A stretch of DNA of 36,189 nt, from positions 1 through 36,189 of the forward strand of contig OMXQ01000017.1 of NCBI GenBank assembly GCA_900315065.1, given 5' to 3'. A program made the translations under genes and the position numbers. The DNA is from an uncultured Erysipelotrichaceae bacterium. Its GTDB lineage: Bacteria > Bacillota_I > Bacilli_A > Erysipelotrichales > Erysipelotrichaceae. The notes under the pieces were generated by a model. It was not told the origin of the DNA. It saw only the letters and a list, made by a program, of their open reading frames with translations, and searched no databases. Below are positions 1-8,749 of this stretch, piece by piece; the stretch's first letter is position 1; each line of letters starts with the position of its first letter.

Positions 1-2
1 CC

Positions 3-140
3 CGCTCATCGGCGGATTATGAGACGCTTCCGACAAATGCTCTGGAAGTACGTCTGCTGGCTATATGGTCAAGACAGAATGTAACGGGAATTGATTCTGT
101 CGTGTACCCTGATTTTGTCAGAGCGTTACGCCCTGTTTGA
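3..140 (+). CDS. Possible 3' end of an unidentified protein, cut by the window edge
   Basis: A plus-strand frame is open from the left edge and stops at TGA 138-140. It gives about 45 residues with a protein-like composition, including LLAIWSRQNVTGID. It would converge on uxaA and overlap the end of that gene by 23 bases. I do not recognise a family. An open frame of this length can occur by chance, and the hairpin at 73-101 lies inside it, so the call is weak. The alternative is a noncoding stretch downstream of uxaA. Confidence 0.3.
   Translation, partial: RSSADYETLPTNALEVRLLAIWSRQNVTGIDSVVYPDFVRALRPV
73..101. repeat. Inverted repeat downstream of uxaA
   Basis: GACAGAAT (73-80) pairs perfectly with ATTCTGTC (94-101) across a 13-base loop. 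No T-run follows on either strand, so it is not a classical intrinsic terminator. It could be an mRNA 3' stabilising hairpin for uxaA. Confidence 0.4.
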
Positions 141-1602
141 AGATTGCGATATCGTGGAAGCCGTTTTCTTCGGACCTGCACTTTTCGCCGCTTGCAATGC
201 GGATGACAAGATCATAGAGTTCCTGTCCGACTGCATCGATAGAAGAATCATCTTCCAGTGCCTTGCCGGCATTGAGATCGATCCAGTTCTTTTTCCTTGT
301 TGCCAAAGGTGTGTTTGTAGCAATCTTCACAGTCGGAACTGCAGTTGCAAACGGTGTACCTCTTCCGGTTGTGAAGAGGACCATCTGACAGCCTGCAGCT
401 GCCTCACCGGTTGCTGCTACCAGGTCATTGCCTGGTGTCGAAAGAAGATTGAGACCCTTTGTCTTCAATACTTCCCCATACTTTAATACATCCCTGATTT
501 CAGCACTGCCACTCTTCTGGACGCAGCCATTGGACTTGTCTTCCAGAGTGGTAATGCCGCCGGCTTTGTTGCCAGGGGACGGGTTATCATAAATCGGCAT
601 ATGATATGACTGGAAATATTCCTTGAAGTCATTGATCAGATGCACGGACTTGTCAAATACTTCTGCATTGCTTGCCCGGTTCATGAGTTCTGTTTCAGCT
701 CCGAACATTTCCGGAACTTCAGCCAGAATCGTAGTTCCGCCGTCTGCTACCAGCATATCGGAGAATCTGCCGACTACAGGATTAGCGGTAATGCCGGATA
801 AGCCGTCAGAGCCGCCGCACTTCAAGCCGACCTTGAGCTCAGAAGCAGGAACTTCTGTTCTTTCGTCTTTGGATACGATTTCTGCCAAGGAAGTGAGTTC
901 TTCCATGCATGCTTCGTATTCATCTTCGACTTTCTGTGCAACAACGAAACGGATTCTTTCCGGATCATATTCACCGATGTATTTCTTCAATACGTCAATA
1001 TTGGAGTTTTCACATCCCAGTCCTACAACCAGGACGCCGCCTGCATTCGGGTGATTGATCAGGTCGGCAAGAATGGTTCTTGTATTTTCCTGATCAGCTT
1101 CCATCTGGGAACAGCCATACGGATGCGTATAAGCGACGATTCTGTCAATGGAACCTTTCTTCAGAGGCTGAGCCATCTGTTCCAGGTGCTGGACAATGTT
1201 GTTGACACAGCCGACTGTAGGAATGATCCAGATTTCATTGCGGATGCCGACCTTGCCGTTCTTTCTGACAAAACCTCTGAAGGTTCTGTGCTGGGCAGCA
1301 GGCTGGGGATAAGAAACAGGAGAATACGTATATGTAAGGACATCCTTGAGGTTGGTCTTTACATTGTGCGTATGTACGTGTTCGCCCTTTTTGATATCCT
1401 GGGTAGCGTGACCGATCAGGGTTCCGTATTTGACGATATTTTCGTTTGTCTTGATATCACGCAAAGCAAACTTGTGGCCTTGTTCAATATCTTCCAGCAG
1501 GGTGACATTCTCATTGTCGAAAGAGAATGTCTCGCCCTTGGAGAGATTTGTCAATGCGACAGCCACGTTGTCCTTTGCATGGATTTTCACGGCTCTTTGC
1601 AT
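118..1602 (-). CDS. uxaA: Altronate dehydratase
   Basis: Converts D-altronate to 2-keto-3-deoxygluconate (KDG) in the cytoplasm, third step of the galacturonate isomerase pathway. The N-terminal part (about residues 1-75) is a SAF-like domain (KIHAKDNVAVAL). The rest is the UxaA/GarD catalytic region, with GCSQMEADQENTR, VVGLGCENSN, LKCGGSDGLSGITANP and TTGRGTPFATAVPTVKIATN. The length of 494 residues is usual for UxaA. I chose ATG 1602 because the resulting MQ-start matches known UxaA N-termini. The in-frame TTG at 1611, overlapping the uxaB stop, is the only upstream alternative. Last gene of the lacI-uxaB-uxaA minus-strand unit. Confidence 0.95.
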   Translation of the reverse strand: MQRAVKIHAKDNVAVALTNLSKGETFSFDNENVTLLEDIEQGHKFALRDIKTNENIVKYGTLIGHATQDIKKGEHVHTHNVKTNLKDVLTYTYSPVSYPQPAAQHRTFRGFVRKNGKVGIRNEIWIIPTVGCVNNIVQHLEQMAQPLKKGSIDRIVAYTHPYGCSQMEADQENTRTILADLINHPNAGGVLVVGLGCENSNIDVLKKYIGEYDPERIRFVVAQKVEDEYEACMEELTSLAEIVSKDERTEVPASELKVGLKCGGSDGLSGITANPVVGRFSDMLVADGGTTILAEVPEMFGAETELMNRASNAEVFDKSVHLINDFKEYFQSYHMPIYDNPSPGNKAGGITTLEDKSNGCVQKSGSAEIRDVLKYGEVLKTKGLNLLSTPGNDLVAATGEAAAGCQMVLFTTGRGTPFATAVPTVKIATNTPLATRKKNWIDLNAGKALEDDSSIDAVGQELYDLVIRIASGEKCRSEENGFHDIAIFKQGVTL

Positions 1603-1607
1603 AAGAC

Positions 1608-3098
1608 TCAACCGAAATACTTTACCAGTGCCTTTTCCATGCCTTCTGCACGGATTTCATCAAGATATTCAGCAACCTTGTCTTCAAGACCTGGTACCAG
1701 AGTCAGATCCTGGCCATGGAATTCAGTATTGGACAGATAGTCATGAACGAATGTCTTTGTATCCTTGACGGATTCTTCAGCAAAGAACTTCAGAACAGCC
1801 GGATCATCCTTGATGTCGTATGTATCATTGCCTCTCTTGCCCTTGAGGACACCGTCTTCAAGATCTGTAGCACTATAGAATGCCATCAGAGCTGCGATGG
1901 AGAATGTCAGGTGTTCAGGCAGCTTGTTGAACTTTTCAACATAACCCAGTAAAGAAGGCATGCATCTGGCTCTCCACTTGGATACAGAGTTCAGTGCGAT
2001 GGAAAGCAGAGCGTGCTTGATGAACGGGTTGTTGAATCTGTCAACAACTGCATCAGCGAAGTCTTCCAGATCCTGCTTCGGCAGTGTCAAAGTAGGAATC
2101 ACTTCTTCATGAATTGTCTTCATCATGAAGTTCTTGATGATCGGATCATTCATGGACTGGTTGACATAGTCATTGCCCTTGAGGAAGGATGCCAGAACAA
2201 AGGATGTGTGAGCACCATTCAGAATTCTGACTTTTCTCTGCTTGTAAGGCTTCTGGTTATCCGTGAAGATAACATTCATGCCTTCCTTGCCTTCAAATGC
2301 CTTATCCATCGGCCATTCTGCGGAAATGTCTTTACCCTTCGGGCATTCAATGACCCACAGAGCGAATGGTTCTGCTGTATCGAGCAGGTTATCTACATAA
2401 CCGAGTTCTTCATAGATGGCATTTCTTTCAGCTTCATCTCTGACCCAGCCGGTAACGATACGGTCAACCAGAGTGGATGTAAAGATGCAGGCATTTTCAA
2501 CCCAGTTCCTGAATGCTTCCGGCAGCTTCCAGAGATCGATGTACTTGAGCACATCCTTGTGGAGTTCAATACCGTTGTCGTCGATCAATTCAACCGGTAA
2601 CATTACCAATCCCTTGTCCATAGCACCGTTGAATGCTTCATAACGGGCATAGAGGAACTGTGTCAGCTTGGCCGGGAAGGTAACGTCCAGCTTTTCTTCA
2701 AACTTATCTGTATCGTGGAAAACAATACCTGCTTCAGTTGTATTGGAGACAACAAAACGCAGTGTATCGATCCTGGCAACATTGATATATGCATCGTAAT
2801 CAACGAATGGAGAAACGATGTCCTTGACGGATGTGATCTGACGTGTTTCCTTGTATGGTTCGCCATTGACTCTGCCTCTGAGCTGCAGGGTATACTGGCA
2901 ATCCTGTTTCTTGAAGTTATCGATGGAACCGAAGGAAATCGGCTTGACGAGCACAACGGAACCATTGAAGAGTCCCTTTTCGTTAGCGAGATCAACCTGG
3001 TAGTCGACAAAGGCACGCAGGAAGTTTCCTTCGCCAAACTGTACGACCTTAACCGGATGGTCGACTGGATGAGTCATAGTTTTGTTTAATACGTTCAT
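1608..3098 (-). CDS. uxaB: Tagaturonate reductase (altronate oxidoreductase)
   Basis: NADH-dependent reduction of D-tagaturonate to D-altronate, second step after uronate isomerase. It belongs to the mannitol/polyol long-chain dehydrogenase family. The N-terminal nucleotide-binding motif VVQFGEGNFLRAF lies at about residues 18-30, and KVRILNGAHTS is the family active-site region. The start is ATG 3098, giving 496 residues, close to the usual 480-500. A longer frame reaching back into lacI adds a Lys-rich, unconserved segment and is not believed. It follows lacI after a 64-base gap and runs up to uxaA, so it is probably cotranscribed with both. Confidence 0.93.
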   Translation of the reverse strand: MNVLNKTMTHPVDHPVKVVQFGEGNFLRAFVDYQVDLANEKGLFNGSVVLVKPISFGSIDNFKKQDCQYTLQLRGRVNGEPYKETRQITSVKDIVSPFVDYDAYINVARIDTLRFVVSNTTEAGIVFHDTDKFEEKLDVTFPAKLTQFLYARYEAFNGAMDKGLVMLPVELIDDNGIELHKDVLKYIDLWKLPEAFRNWVENACIFTSTLVDRIVTGWVRDEAERNAIYEELGYVDNLLDTAEPFALWVIECPKGKDISAEWPMDKAFEGKEGMNVIFTDNQKPYKQRKVRILNGAHTSFVLASFLKGNDYVNQSMNDPIIKNFMMKTIHEEVIPTLTLPKQDLEDFADAVVDRFNNPFIKHALLSIALNSVSKWRARCMPSLLGYVEKFNKLPEHLTFSIAALMAFYSATDLEDGVLKGKRGNDTYDIKDDPAVLKFFAEESVKDTKTFVHDYLSNTEFHGQDLTLVPGLEDKVAEYLDEIRAEGMEKALVKYFG

Positions 3099-3162
3099 GT
3101 TTCTTTTCACACTTTCCCTTTTTTGTTGCTTTTTGTTTCTTTTTTTATCAAGAAGATGCTTT

Positions 3163-4167
3163 TCAGCGTCTGGTTGATTCTGCTTCATTGATTCTGCACT
3201 TCAGAATCCTGTTCGGTGCTTCCTGATGCTTTCCCTCTATTGCATCAATCAGCACTGCCGCTGCTGTTCTGCCTTCTTCATAGGCAGGCTGAACAATGGT
3301 GGTAATGCTTGGATCTGCCATCTCTGACCATTCCAGGGAATCAAAGCCGATCAGGCCGAGTCTTTGCGGAATCAGCTTTCTGTATTTCTTAAGGCCGAGA
3401 TAGGTTTTATCCAGCAGCCAGTTGTTGGCAACAAACACACATGTAGAATGTTTGTCATCCTTTAAATACTTTTCAAGTTTTCCAACGATGTCTTCAGGCG
3501 TTGCCTTGGCATCAAATACGAGTACTTCATACGGAAGCTTCTTGATATCAAGACAATCCGTAAAGCCTCTTGTTCTTTCCATTCTGGTTTTCAGAACATA
3601 CGGATCCGCGGTGATCAATACATAGCGGTCATAGTTCTTTTTTGTCAATTCTTCGGTGGCATTGTAGACAGCTTCGTAGTTATTGGTCTTGACCCACAAG
3701 CCGGAAGAAGAAGAATTCGGCGAATCGAAATAAACAATCGGCTTTTCAATGTTGGCTTCTGCCCACATGGTTTCAAAATGAACCGTCGGCTGAACGATAA
3801 AGCCGTCTGCTCCCATACCACCCATGCCGCTGACGCATTTCTTTTCATTTTCCAGGTCGTAGTTGGAAGAACCGACAATCATCTGATAACCGTGTTCACG
3901 GGAATAGTCATCAATTCCCTTGACGATCTGGTTGGCAAATGAGTTGGTGATGTCACCGATGATGACGCCGATGAGCTGGGTCTGTTTATAGTTCAGTGAA
4001 CGGGCCATTGCATTTGGTCTGTAGTTTGTTTTTTCGATGGCGCTTTCGATCCGCTGTCTGGTTTCATCAGACATCTTTTCGAACTTGTCATTTAAATAAA
4101 AGGATACTGTCGTCTTCGATACACCAGCGAGCTTTGCAATGTCGTTAATTGTGATCTTGCGTGCCAT
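3163..4167 (-). CDS. LacI-family repressor of the galacturonate/pectin regulon
   Basis: A 334-residue LacI/GalR-type regulator. The N-terminal helix-turn-helix and hinge are plain (ITINDIAKLAGVSKTTVSFY, then RPNAMARSL), followed by a periplasmic-binding-protein-like effector domain. The start has an excellent GGAGG site. Its own promoter has TTGACA at 4223-4228 and TAATCT at 4200-4205 (minus strand), with an AACCGGTT palindrome just downstream of the expected start, which suggests autoregulation. Similar palindromes lie at the kdgA, ABC-operon, pectinesterase and uxaC control regions. The effector is probably a galacturonate-pathway intermediate such as KDG; that part is inference. Confidence 0.92.
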   Translation of the reverse strand: MARKITINDIAKLAGVSKTTVSFYLNDKFEKMSDETRQRIESAIEKTNYRPNAMARSLNYKQTQLIGVIIGDITNSFANQIVKGIDDYSREHGYQMIVGSSNYDLENEKKCVSGMGGMGADGFIVQPTVHFETMWAEANIEKPIVYFDSPNSSSSGLWVKTNNYEAVYNATEELTKKNYDRYVLITADPYVLKTRMERTRGFTDCLDIKKLPYEVLVFDAKATPEDIVGKLEKYLKDDKHSTCVFVANNWLLDKTYLGLKKYRKLIPQRLGLIGFDSLEWSEMADPSITTIVQPAYEEGRTAAAVLIDAIEGKHQEAPNRILKCRINEAESTRR

Positions 4168-4181
4168 ATACCCTCCTTTGT

Positions 4182-4228
4182 TAACCGGTTTATATCAATA
4201 GATTACAACCGAATGTAAACGTTGTCAA
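4182..4228 (-). promoter_or_regulatory. lacI promoter and autoregulatory operator
   Basis: On the minus strand TTGACA (4228-4223) and TAATCT (4205-4200) are 17 bases apart. The operator-like AACCGGTT core (about 4183-4190) falls at the expected transcription start. Confidence 0.7.
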
Positions 4229-4283
4229 CGATAATTGAAAAATCGAAGAAAAGTCAATATTTATACCTTTTATCAATATTTTC

Positions 4284-4331
4284 TTGACTAATTTACCCGG
4301 AAAAGCTACATTATGAGTATACCGGTTTACT
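4284..4331 (+). promoter_or_regulatory. kdgA-kdgK-kduD-kduI promoter with LacI-type operator
   Basis: TTGACT (4284-4289), a 17-base spacer and TACATT (4307-4312) form a sigma-A-type promoter. TACCGGTTTA (4320-4329) sits at the expected +1, a good position for repression. It shares its core with the other four palindromes in the window. Confidence 0.8.
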
Positions 4332-4355
4332 AAATTATAGGAGGATTCGATAGAA

Positions 4356-5324
4356 ATGACTTATACAAATGACGTTATGAAACGCCTGCACGGCATCGGT
4401 ATTATTCCTGCCATCGTTCTCGACCGAGTAGAAGACGCAGCTCCATTAGCAGAAGCTCTCTGCAAGGGCGGTCTTCCGGCAGCTGAAGTAACTTACAGAA
4501 CAGCCTGCGCACATGATGCAATGATTGCCATGAAGAAAGCAAGACCTGACCTGATCGTTGGTGCAGGTACTGTATTAACTAAGGAACAGGTTGATTCTGC
4601 CATCGATGCAGGTGCAGAATTCATCGTTGCTCCGGGTCTCAATCCGGAAGTTGTAAAGTATTGCCAGGAAAAGAATGTTCCGGTTGTCCCGGGACTTTCC
4701 ACAGCTTCTGAACTGGAACAGGCTTTGTCTCTGGGCCTGCACACTGTCAAGTTCTTCCCGGCTGAAGCAATGGGCGGCATCAAGACCATCAAGGCTCTTT
4801 GCGGTCCTTACAAGACAATGACATTCCTGCCTACCGGCGGTGTCAATGAAAAGAACATGCTCGACTACCTGTCCTTCAACAAGATCTTCGCAGTCGGCGG
4901 TACCTGGATGGTCAAGGCTGATCTCATCAAGAACGGTCAGTTCGACAAGATTGAAGAACTTTCCAGAAATGCAGTTCTGAAGATGCTGGGCATGCATGTC
5001 AAGCACGTCGGCATCAACTGCACAGAAGCAGACGGCAGAGAAACAGCTGAAAAGTTTGCCAACCTGCTGCAGGGTTCTGTCAGAGAAACATCCAAGGGCT
5101 ACTTTGGCTCTGAATTGATCGAAATCATGGTCAAGGAACACTATGGCACAAAGGGCCACATCGCCATCGGCGTCAATTCCGTTGAACGCGCTATGGCTTA
5201 CTTCCGTACACGCGGCTATGAATTCGATGAAAGCACGATCGCTTATGATGAAGACGGCGATGCCAAGTTTGTTTATTTCAAGGATGAAATCGGCGGCTTC
5301 AGAATTCATCTGATCAATAATTGA
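4356..5324 (+). CDS. kdgA: KDPG/KHG aldolase with C-terminal VOC-like domain
   Basis: Cleaves 2-keto-3-deoxy-6-phosphogluconate to pyruvate and glyceraldehyde-3-phosphate. Residues 1 to about 208 are a class I aldolase: Glu44 in AEVTYRT, Schiff-base Lys132 in VKFFPAE, and LPTGGVNEKN for phosphate binding. Residues about 212-322 are extra for this family. They begin HVGINC, contain GHIAIGVNSVERAMAYF and end GGFRIHLINN, which looks like one vicinal-oxygen-chelate (glyoxalase-like) module. The normal aldolase is about 205-215 residues, so this is a two-domain fusion. The start has AGGAGG at good spacing. First gene of the four-gene plus operon. Confidence 0.93.
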   Translation: MTYTNDVMKRLHGIGIIPAIVLDRVEDAAPLAEALCKGGLPAAEVTYRTACAHDAMIAMKKARPDLIVGAGTVLTKEQVDSAIDAGAEFIVAPGLNPEVVKYCQEKNVPVVPGLSTASELEQALSLGLHTVKFFPAEAMGGIKTIKALCGPYKTMTFLPTGGVNEKNMLDYLSFNKIFAVGGTWMVKADLIKNGQFDKIEELSRNAVLKMLGMHVKHVGINCTEADGRETAEKFANLLQGSVRETSKGYFGSELIEIMVKEHYGTKGHIAIGVNSVERAMAYFRTRGYEFDESTIAYDEDGDAKFVYFKDEIGGFRIHLINN

Positions 5325-5346
5325 TAATAGGAGAAAAATCGGGAAA

Positions 5347-6372
5347 ATGACTAAGATTGTAACTTTTGGTGAAATTATGCTCAGACTCACACCATCTGAG
5401 CCAAACGGCAGATTTATTCAGGCTGACAAATATAATGTCATCTACGGCGGCGGTGAAGCCAATGTAGCTGTCTCCTGTGCCAACTATGGTGATGAAGGCG
5501 TCTTCGTCACAAAGGTTCCGGCTCATGAAATCGGCCAATGTGCCATCAACGCTTTGAGAAGATACGGTGTCAATACAGACTACATCGCAAGAGGCGGTGC
5601 GCGTCTTGGCATCTATTATGCAGAAAACGGTGCTTCCATGCGTCCGTCCAAGGTCATCTATGACCGTGCCGGTTCTTCTATCGCAGAAGCTGATCCGTCT
5701 GATTTCGACTGGGATGCCATCATGGAAGGCGCTGACTGGTTCCACTGGTCTGGAATCACACCAGCTATTTCCGACAAGGCTGCTGAGCTCACAAAATTAG
5801 CTTGCCAGGCTGCCAAGAGACATGGTGTTACCGTTTCCTGTGACCTGAACTTCCGTGCCAAGCTCTGGACGGTTGAAAAGGCCCGTTCCATCATGGCTCC
5901 ATTGATGGAATATGTAGATGTATGCATCGGCAACGAAGAAGACGCTGACAAGTGCCTGGGCTTCAAGCCGGACGCAGATGTCGAAGGCGGCTCTACCGAC
6001 GCTTCCGGTTATCACACAATCTTCAAGCAGATGGCTGAAAAGTTCGGTTTCAAGATCGTCGCTTCCACATTGAGAGAATCTCATTCTGCATCCAACAACG
6101 GCTGGAAGGCTCTGATCTATGACGGCAATGAATTCTATGAATCCAAGCACTATGAAATCAATCCGATCGTCGACAGAGTCGGCGGCGGTGATTCCTTCTC
6201 CGGCGGTCTGATCCATGGTCTGACAAAGTGGAATGATCCGAAGAAGGCTCTGGAATTTGCAGTAGCTGCTTCTGCTCTCAAGCAGACAATTCCTGGCGAC
6301 TTCAACTGCGTCAGTGAAGATGAAGCTCTGGCTCTTGCCGGCGGTTCTGCAAACGGCAGAGTACAGAGATAA
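5347..6372 (+). CDS. kdgK: 2-dehydro-3-deoxygluconate kinase
   Basis: Phosphorylates KDG to KDPG, feeding the aldolase encoded 22 bases upstream. It is a PfkB-family sugar kinase of 341 residues. The N-terminal signature is GGGEANVAVSCANYG and the C-terminal ATP-binding/catalytic signature is DRVGGGDSFSGG, with the Asp in GGGDSF as the expected base. AGGAG upstream and tight spacing to kduD point to one transcript. Both the galacturonate branch (UxaC/B/A) and the unsaturated-uronate branch (KduI/KduD) converge on this enzyme. Confidence 0.95.
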   Translation: MTKIVTFGEIMLRLTPSEPNGRFIQADKYNVIYGGGEANVAVSCANYGDEGVFVTKVPAHEIGQCAINALRRYGVNTDYIARGGARLGIYYAENGASMRPSKVIYDRAGSSIAEADPSDFDWDAIMEGADWFHWSGITPAISDKAAELTKLACQAAKRHGVTVSCDLNFRAKLWTVEKARSIMAPLMEYVDVCIGNEEDADKCLGFKPDADVEGGSTDASGYHTIFKQMAEKFGFKIVASTLRESHSASNNGWKALIYDGNEFYESKHYEINPIVDRVGGGDSFSGGLIHGLTKWNDPKKALEFAVAASALKQTIPGDFNCVSEDEALALAGGSANGRVQR

Positions 6373-6373
6373 C

Positions 6374-7177
6374 ATGTTCGATCCGAAAGACTTCCGGCTC
6401 GATGGAAAAGTTGCTCTGGTAACAGGCGGTACCTACGGAATCGGCTTTGCGATTGCCCAGGCTTTCGCAAAGTCCGGTGCTGTCATCTGCTTCAATGCCC
6501 GCAGCAAAGACAAAGTCCAGGCAGCCGAAAAGAAATTTCAGGACCTTGGCTATGAAGCACATGGCTTCGTATGTGATGTCACCAATGAAGCAGCTGTCAG
6601 AGAAATGGTTGCTTCGATTAACAAAACATGCGGCACCATTGACATTCTTGTCAACAATGCCGGCATCATCAAGCGCATTCCGATGACGGAAATGGAAACT
6701 TCTGATTTCCAGCAGGTCGTCAACATTGACTTAGTCGGTCCCTTTATTATGGCAAAGGCAGTCATTCCTGCCATGATTGAAAAAGGACACGGCAAGATCA
6801 TCAATGTCTGTTCGATGATGTCTGAGCTTGGCAGAGAAACCGTATCGGCATATGCTGCTGCCAAGGGCGGCCTGAAGATGTTGACAAGAAACATCTGTTC
6901 TGAATACGGTCAGTACAATATCCAGTGCAACGGCTTAGGCCCTGGTTATATTGCCACCCCGCAGACAGCTCCATTAAGAGAAAAGCAGCCGGATGGATCT
7001 GATCATCCGTTTGACAGCTTCATCAAAGCAAAGACACCAGCCGCAAGATGGGGGACCCCGGAAGACCTGATGGGTCCGGCAGTCTTCTTAGCTTCGGATG
7101 CATCTGACTTTGTCAACGGTCAGATTCTCTATGTCGACGGCGGCATTCTTGCCTATATCGGCAGACAGCCTCAATAA
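6374..7177 (+). CDS. kduD: 2-deoxy-D-gluconate 3-dehydrogenase (KduD-type SDR)
   Basis: NAD-dependent reduction of 2,5-diketo-3-deoxygluconate (DKII) to KDG, the last step before KdgK for unsaturated uronates. It is a classical short-chain dehydrogenase of 267 residues with Rossmann motif TGGTYGIG, the NNAG motif, catalytic Ser plus YAAAK, and a C-terminal NGQILYVDGG. I chose ATG 6374, one base after the kdgK stop, because it places the Rossmann motif at the usual distance from the N-terminus. The longer frame starting at 6314 lies inside kdgK. Gluconate 5-dehydrogenase is a close family alternative; the neighbouring kduI favours KduD. Confidence 0.9.
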   Translation: MFDPKDFRLDGKVALVTGGTYGIGFAIAQAFAKSGAVICFNARSKDKVQAAEKKFQDLGYEAHGFVCDVTNEAAVREMVASINKTCGTIDILVNNAGIIKRIPMTEMETSDFQQVVNIDLVGPFIMAKAVIPAMIEKGHGKIINVCSMMSELGRETVSAYAAAKGGLKMLTRNICSEYGQYNIQCNGLGPGYIATPQTAPLREKQPDGSDHPFDSFIKAKTPAARWGTPEDLMGPAVFLASDASDFVNGQILYVDGGILAYIGRQPQ

Positions 7178-7215
7178 AAAATAGAAACACAACCAGAATA
7201 GAAAGGACTTTCAAA

Positions 7216-8058
7216 ATGGAAATCCGCTACAGCGTCAATCCTGAAGATTTCAAGCGCTATACAACTGAAGAAATCAGAAAGGAATTCCTCTACACAAATC
7301 TCTATCAGCCTGATACAATCCAGGCTTATTACACCCATGTCGACAGAGTCGTTACCCTTGGCTGCATGCCGGTCAATGAAGAAATCTCCATTGACAAGGG
7401 CATCGATATCTGGCACAACTTCGGCACGCACTATTTCCTGGAAAGAAGAGAAATCGGTATCTTCAATATCGGCGGCGAGGGCACAATCAATGTCGACGGC
7501 AAGGTATACGAACTCGGCTACAAGGACTGCCTCTATATCACTATGGGCGCTGAGGAAGTTCACTTCGCTACCAAAGATCCTGAAAAGCCTGCCAAGTTCT
7601 ACATGGCTTCTACCCCTGCCCACAGATCTTATGAAACGCGTCTATTGAAACTGGCAGATGCCAACCACAGACCGATCGGGGATGCAGAGCATTGCAACAA
7701 GCGTGTCATCAACCAGTTCATCCATCCGGATGTTCTGCCGACCTGCCAGCTTTCCATGGGCATGACCTGCCTTGACAAGGGTTCCAACTGGAACACCATG
7801 CCGGCTCATACACACGAAAGAAGAATGGAAGTTTATACATACTTCGAAGTACCTGATGATCAGGTTGTCTTCCACATGATGGGAACTGGCGATCAGACAC
7901 GTCACATTGTCATGCACAACGAAGAAGCAGTTTATTCTCCATCCTGGTCCATTCACGCCGGTGTCGGTACAACCAACTATACCTTCATCTGGGCTATGGG
8001 CGGTGAAAACCAGGCCTTTGATGACATGGATGAAATTGCCATCAAGGATCTGAAATAA
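7216..8058 (+). CDS. kduI: 5-keto-4-deoxyuronate isomerase
   Basis: Converts 4-deoxy-L-threo-5-hexosulose uronate, which forms spontaneously from the unsaturated uronate released by GH105/GH88 enzymes or lyases, into 2,5-diketo-3-deoxygluconate, the KduD substrate. It is a cupin-fold zinc enzyme of 280 residues, the usual length. Family motifs are KPAKFYMASTPAHRSYETRL, the metal-ligand stretch PAHTHERRMEVYTYF, and WSIHAGVGTTNYTFIWAMGG near the C-terminus. AAAGGA precedes the ATG. Last gene of the kdgA operon, followed by a clear terminator. Confidence 0.96.
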   Translation: MEIRYSVNPEDFKRYTTEEIRKEFLYTNLYQPDTIQAYYTHVDRVVTLGCMPVNEEISIDKGIDIWHNFGTHYFLERREIGIFNIGGEGTINVDGKVYELGYKDCLYITMGAEEVHFATKDPEKPAKFYMASTPAHRSYETRLLKLADANHRPIGDAEHCNKRVINQFIHPDVLPTCQLSMGMTCLDKGSNWNTMPAHTHERRMEVYTYFEVPDDQVVFHMMGTGDQTRHIVMHNEEAVYSPSWSIHAGVGTTNYTFIWAMGGENQAFDDMDEIAIKDLK

Positions 8059-8105
8059 TTCCAATTCACAAAGAAAAAACTGAACTTGTCATTCAGCTTC
8101 CCTGA

Positions 8106-8137
8106 GAGTACGCATTGCCCGCGTACTCTTTTTTTTT
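8106..8137 (+). terminator. Intrinsic terminator after kduI
   Basis: GAGTACGC (8106-8113) and GCGTACTC (8121-8128) form a perfect 8-bp stem, followed by nine T residues. Confidence 0.95.
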
Positions 8138-8207
8138 GCCAGATTCATAAAGAAACAACCTGTCTGAGTAATGATATTCTGGTCTATCATCCGTAAATTA
8201 TTTCCGG

Positions 8208-8229
8208 TAAAATAGATGCAGGAAGCATC
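8208..8229 (+). promoter_or_regulatory. Probable -10 and operator of the Phd-type gene
   Basis: TAAAAT (8208-8213) is followed directly by the inverted repeat GATGC-AGGAA-GCATC (8215-8229), at the expected start of transcription. Phd-family antitoxins commonly repress their own promoter, so this is a candidate autoregulatory site. No good -35 is visible. Confidence 0.4.
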
Positions 8230-8252
8230 TTATATGCTGGAAGGAGACTACA

Positions 8253-8513
8253 ATGACGAAACGAATTCCGATCGAAGCTTTGCACAATCCTGAAGAAATT
8301 TCTGACCTTTGCCGCAGAGAAAAAGAACCAGTCATCATCACAGAAGATGATAAAGATAGTCTTGTCATCATGAGTGAGCAGGCATTTGCAGAAAACAGAG
8401 AAATGCTGAAGATTTACCAATCTCTGGCCCGTTCTGAAGAACAGATCCAGGCCGGCATGAAGCTTGATGCGCGCAGACAGCTAAACCTTCTCAGAAATGA
8501 TTACAATCTCTGA
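8253..8513 (+). CDS. Phd/YefM-type antitoxin-like protein, no toxin partner
   Basis: An 86-residue protein with the layout of Phd/YefM antitoxins: an N-terminal DNA-binding fold (about residues 3-50, with ISDLCRREKEPVIITEDDKD and VIMSEQAFAE) and a charged helical tail (about 51-86) that would normally wrap a toxin. A strong GGAAGGAG precedes the ATG. The next 257 bases contain a terminator and no credible Doc, RelE or Fic-type toxin frame, and the upstream neighbour is kduI. It is therefore an orphan that may act as a small repressor or answer to a toxin elsewhere. The family call is from sequence style and is moderately sure. Confidence 0.7.
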   Translation: MTKRIPIEALHNPEEISDLCRREKEPVIITEDDKDSLVIMSEQAFAENREMLKIYQSLARSEEQIQAGMKLDARRQLNLLRNDYNL

Positions 8514-8558
8514 TCTGTACCTGGTTTTCAGATCCTGAAAATCAAATAGAAAACACAA

Positions 8559-8615
8559 AGAGGGAGAAGACACTCAGGCAAACATCTGAATGTTCTTCTC
8601 TCTCTGTTTATTTTG
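8559..8615 (+). terminator. Intrinsic terminator after the Phd-type gene
   Basis: AGAGGGAGAAGA (8559-8570) pairs with TCTTCTCTCTCT (8594-8605), with one G-T pair, followed by a T-rich tract. The following stretch to 8749 holds no gene that I can support. Confidence 0.8.
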
Positions 8616-8749
8616 TCTGTTTTTCTTTTTGTTTGTGCATCTTCAGATATATATCTTTTTCTTCCAATTACAGCATGTTTTTGGACGATATCTGATGGAT
8701 TGGACGATAATATCTCATTGCTTCTGATTATTTTCTTTATCATGATGGC

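Noticed and set aside
1603-1611. uxaA starting at TTG 1611
   Set aside because: ATG 1602 gives the N-terminus seen in known UxaA proteins.
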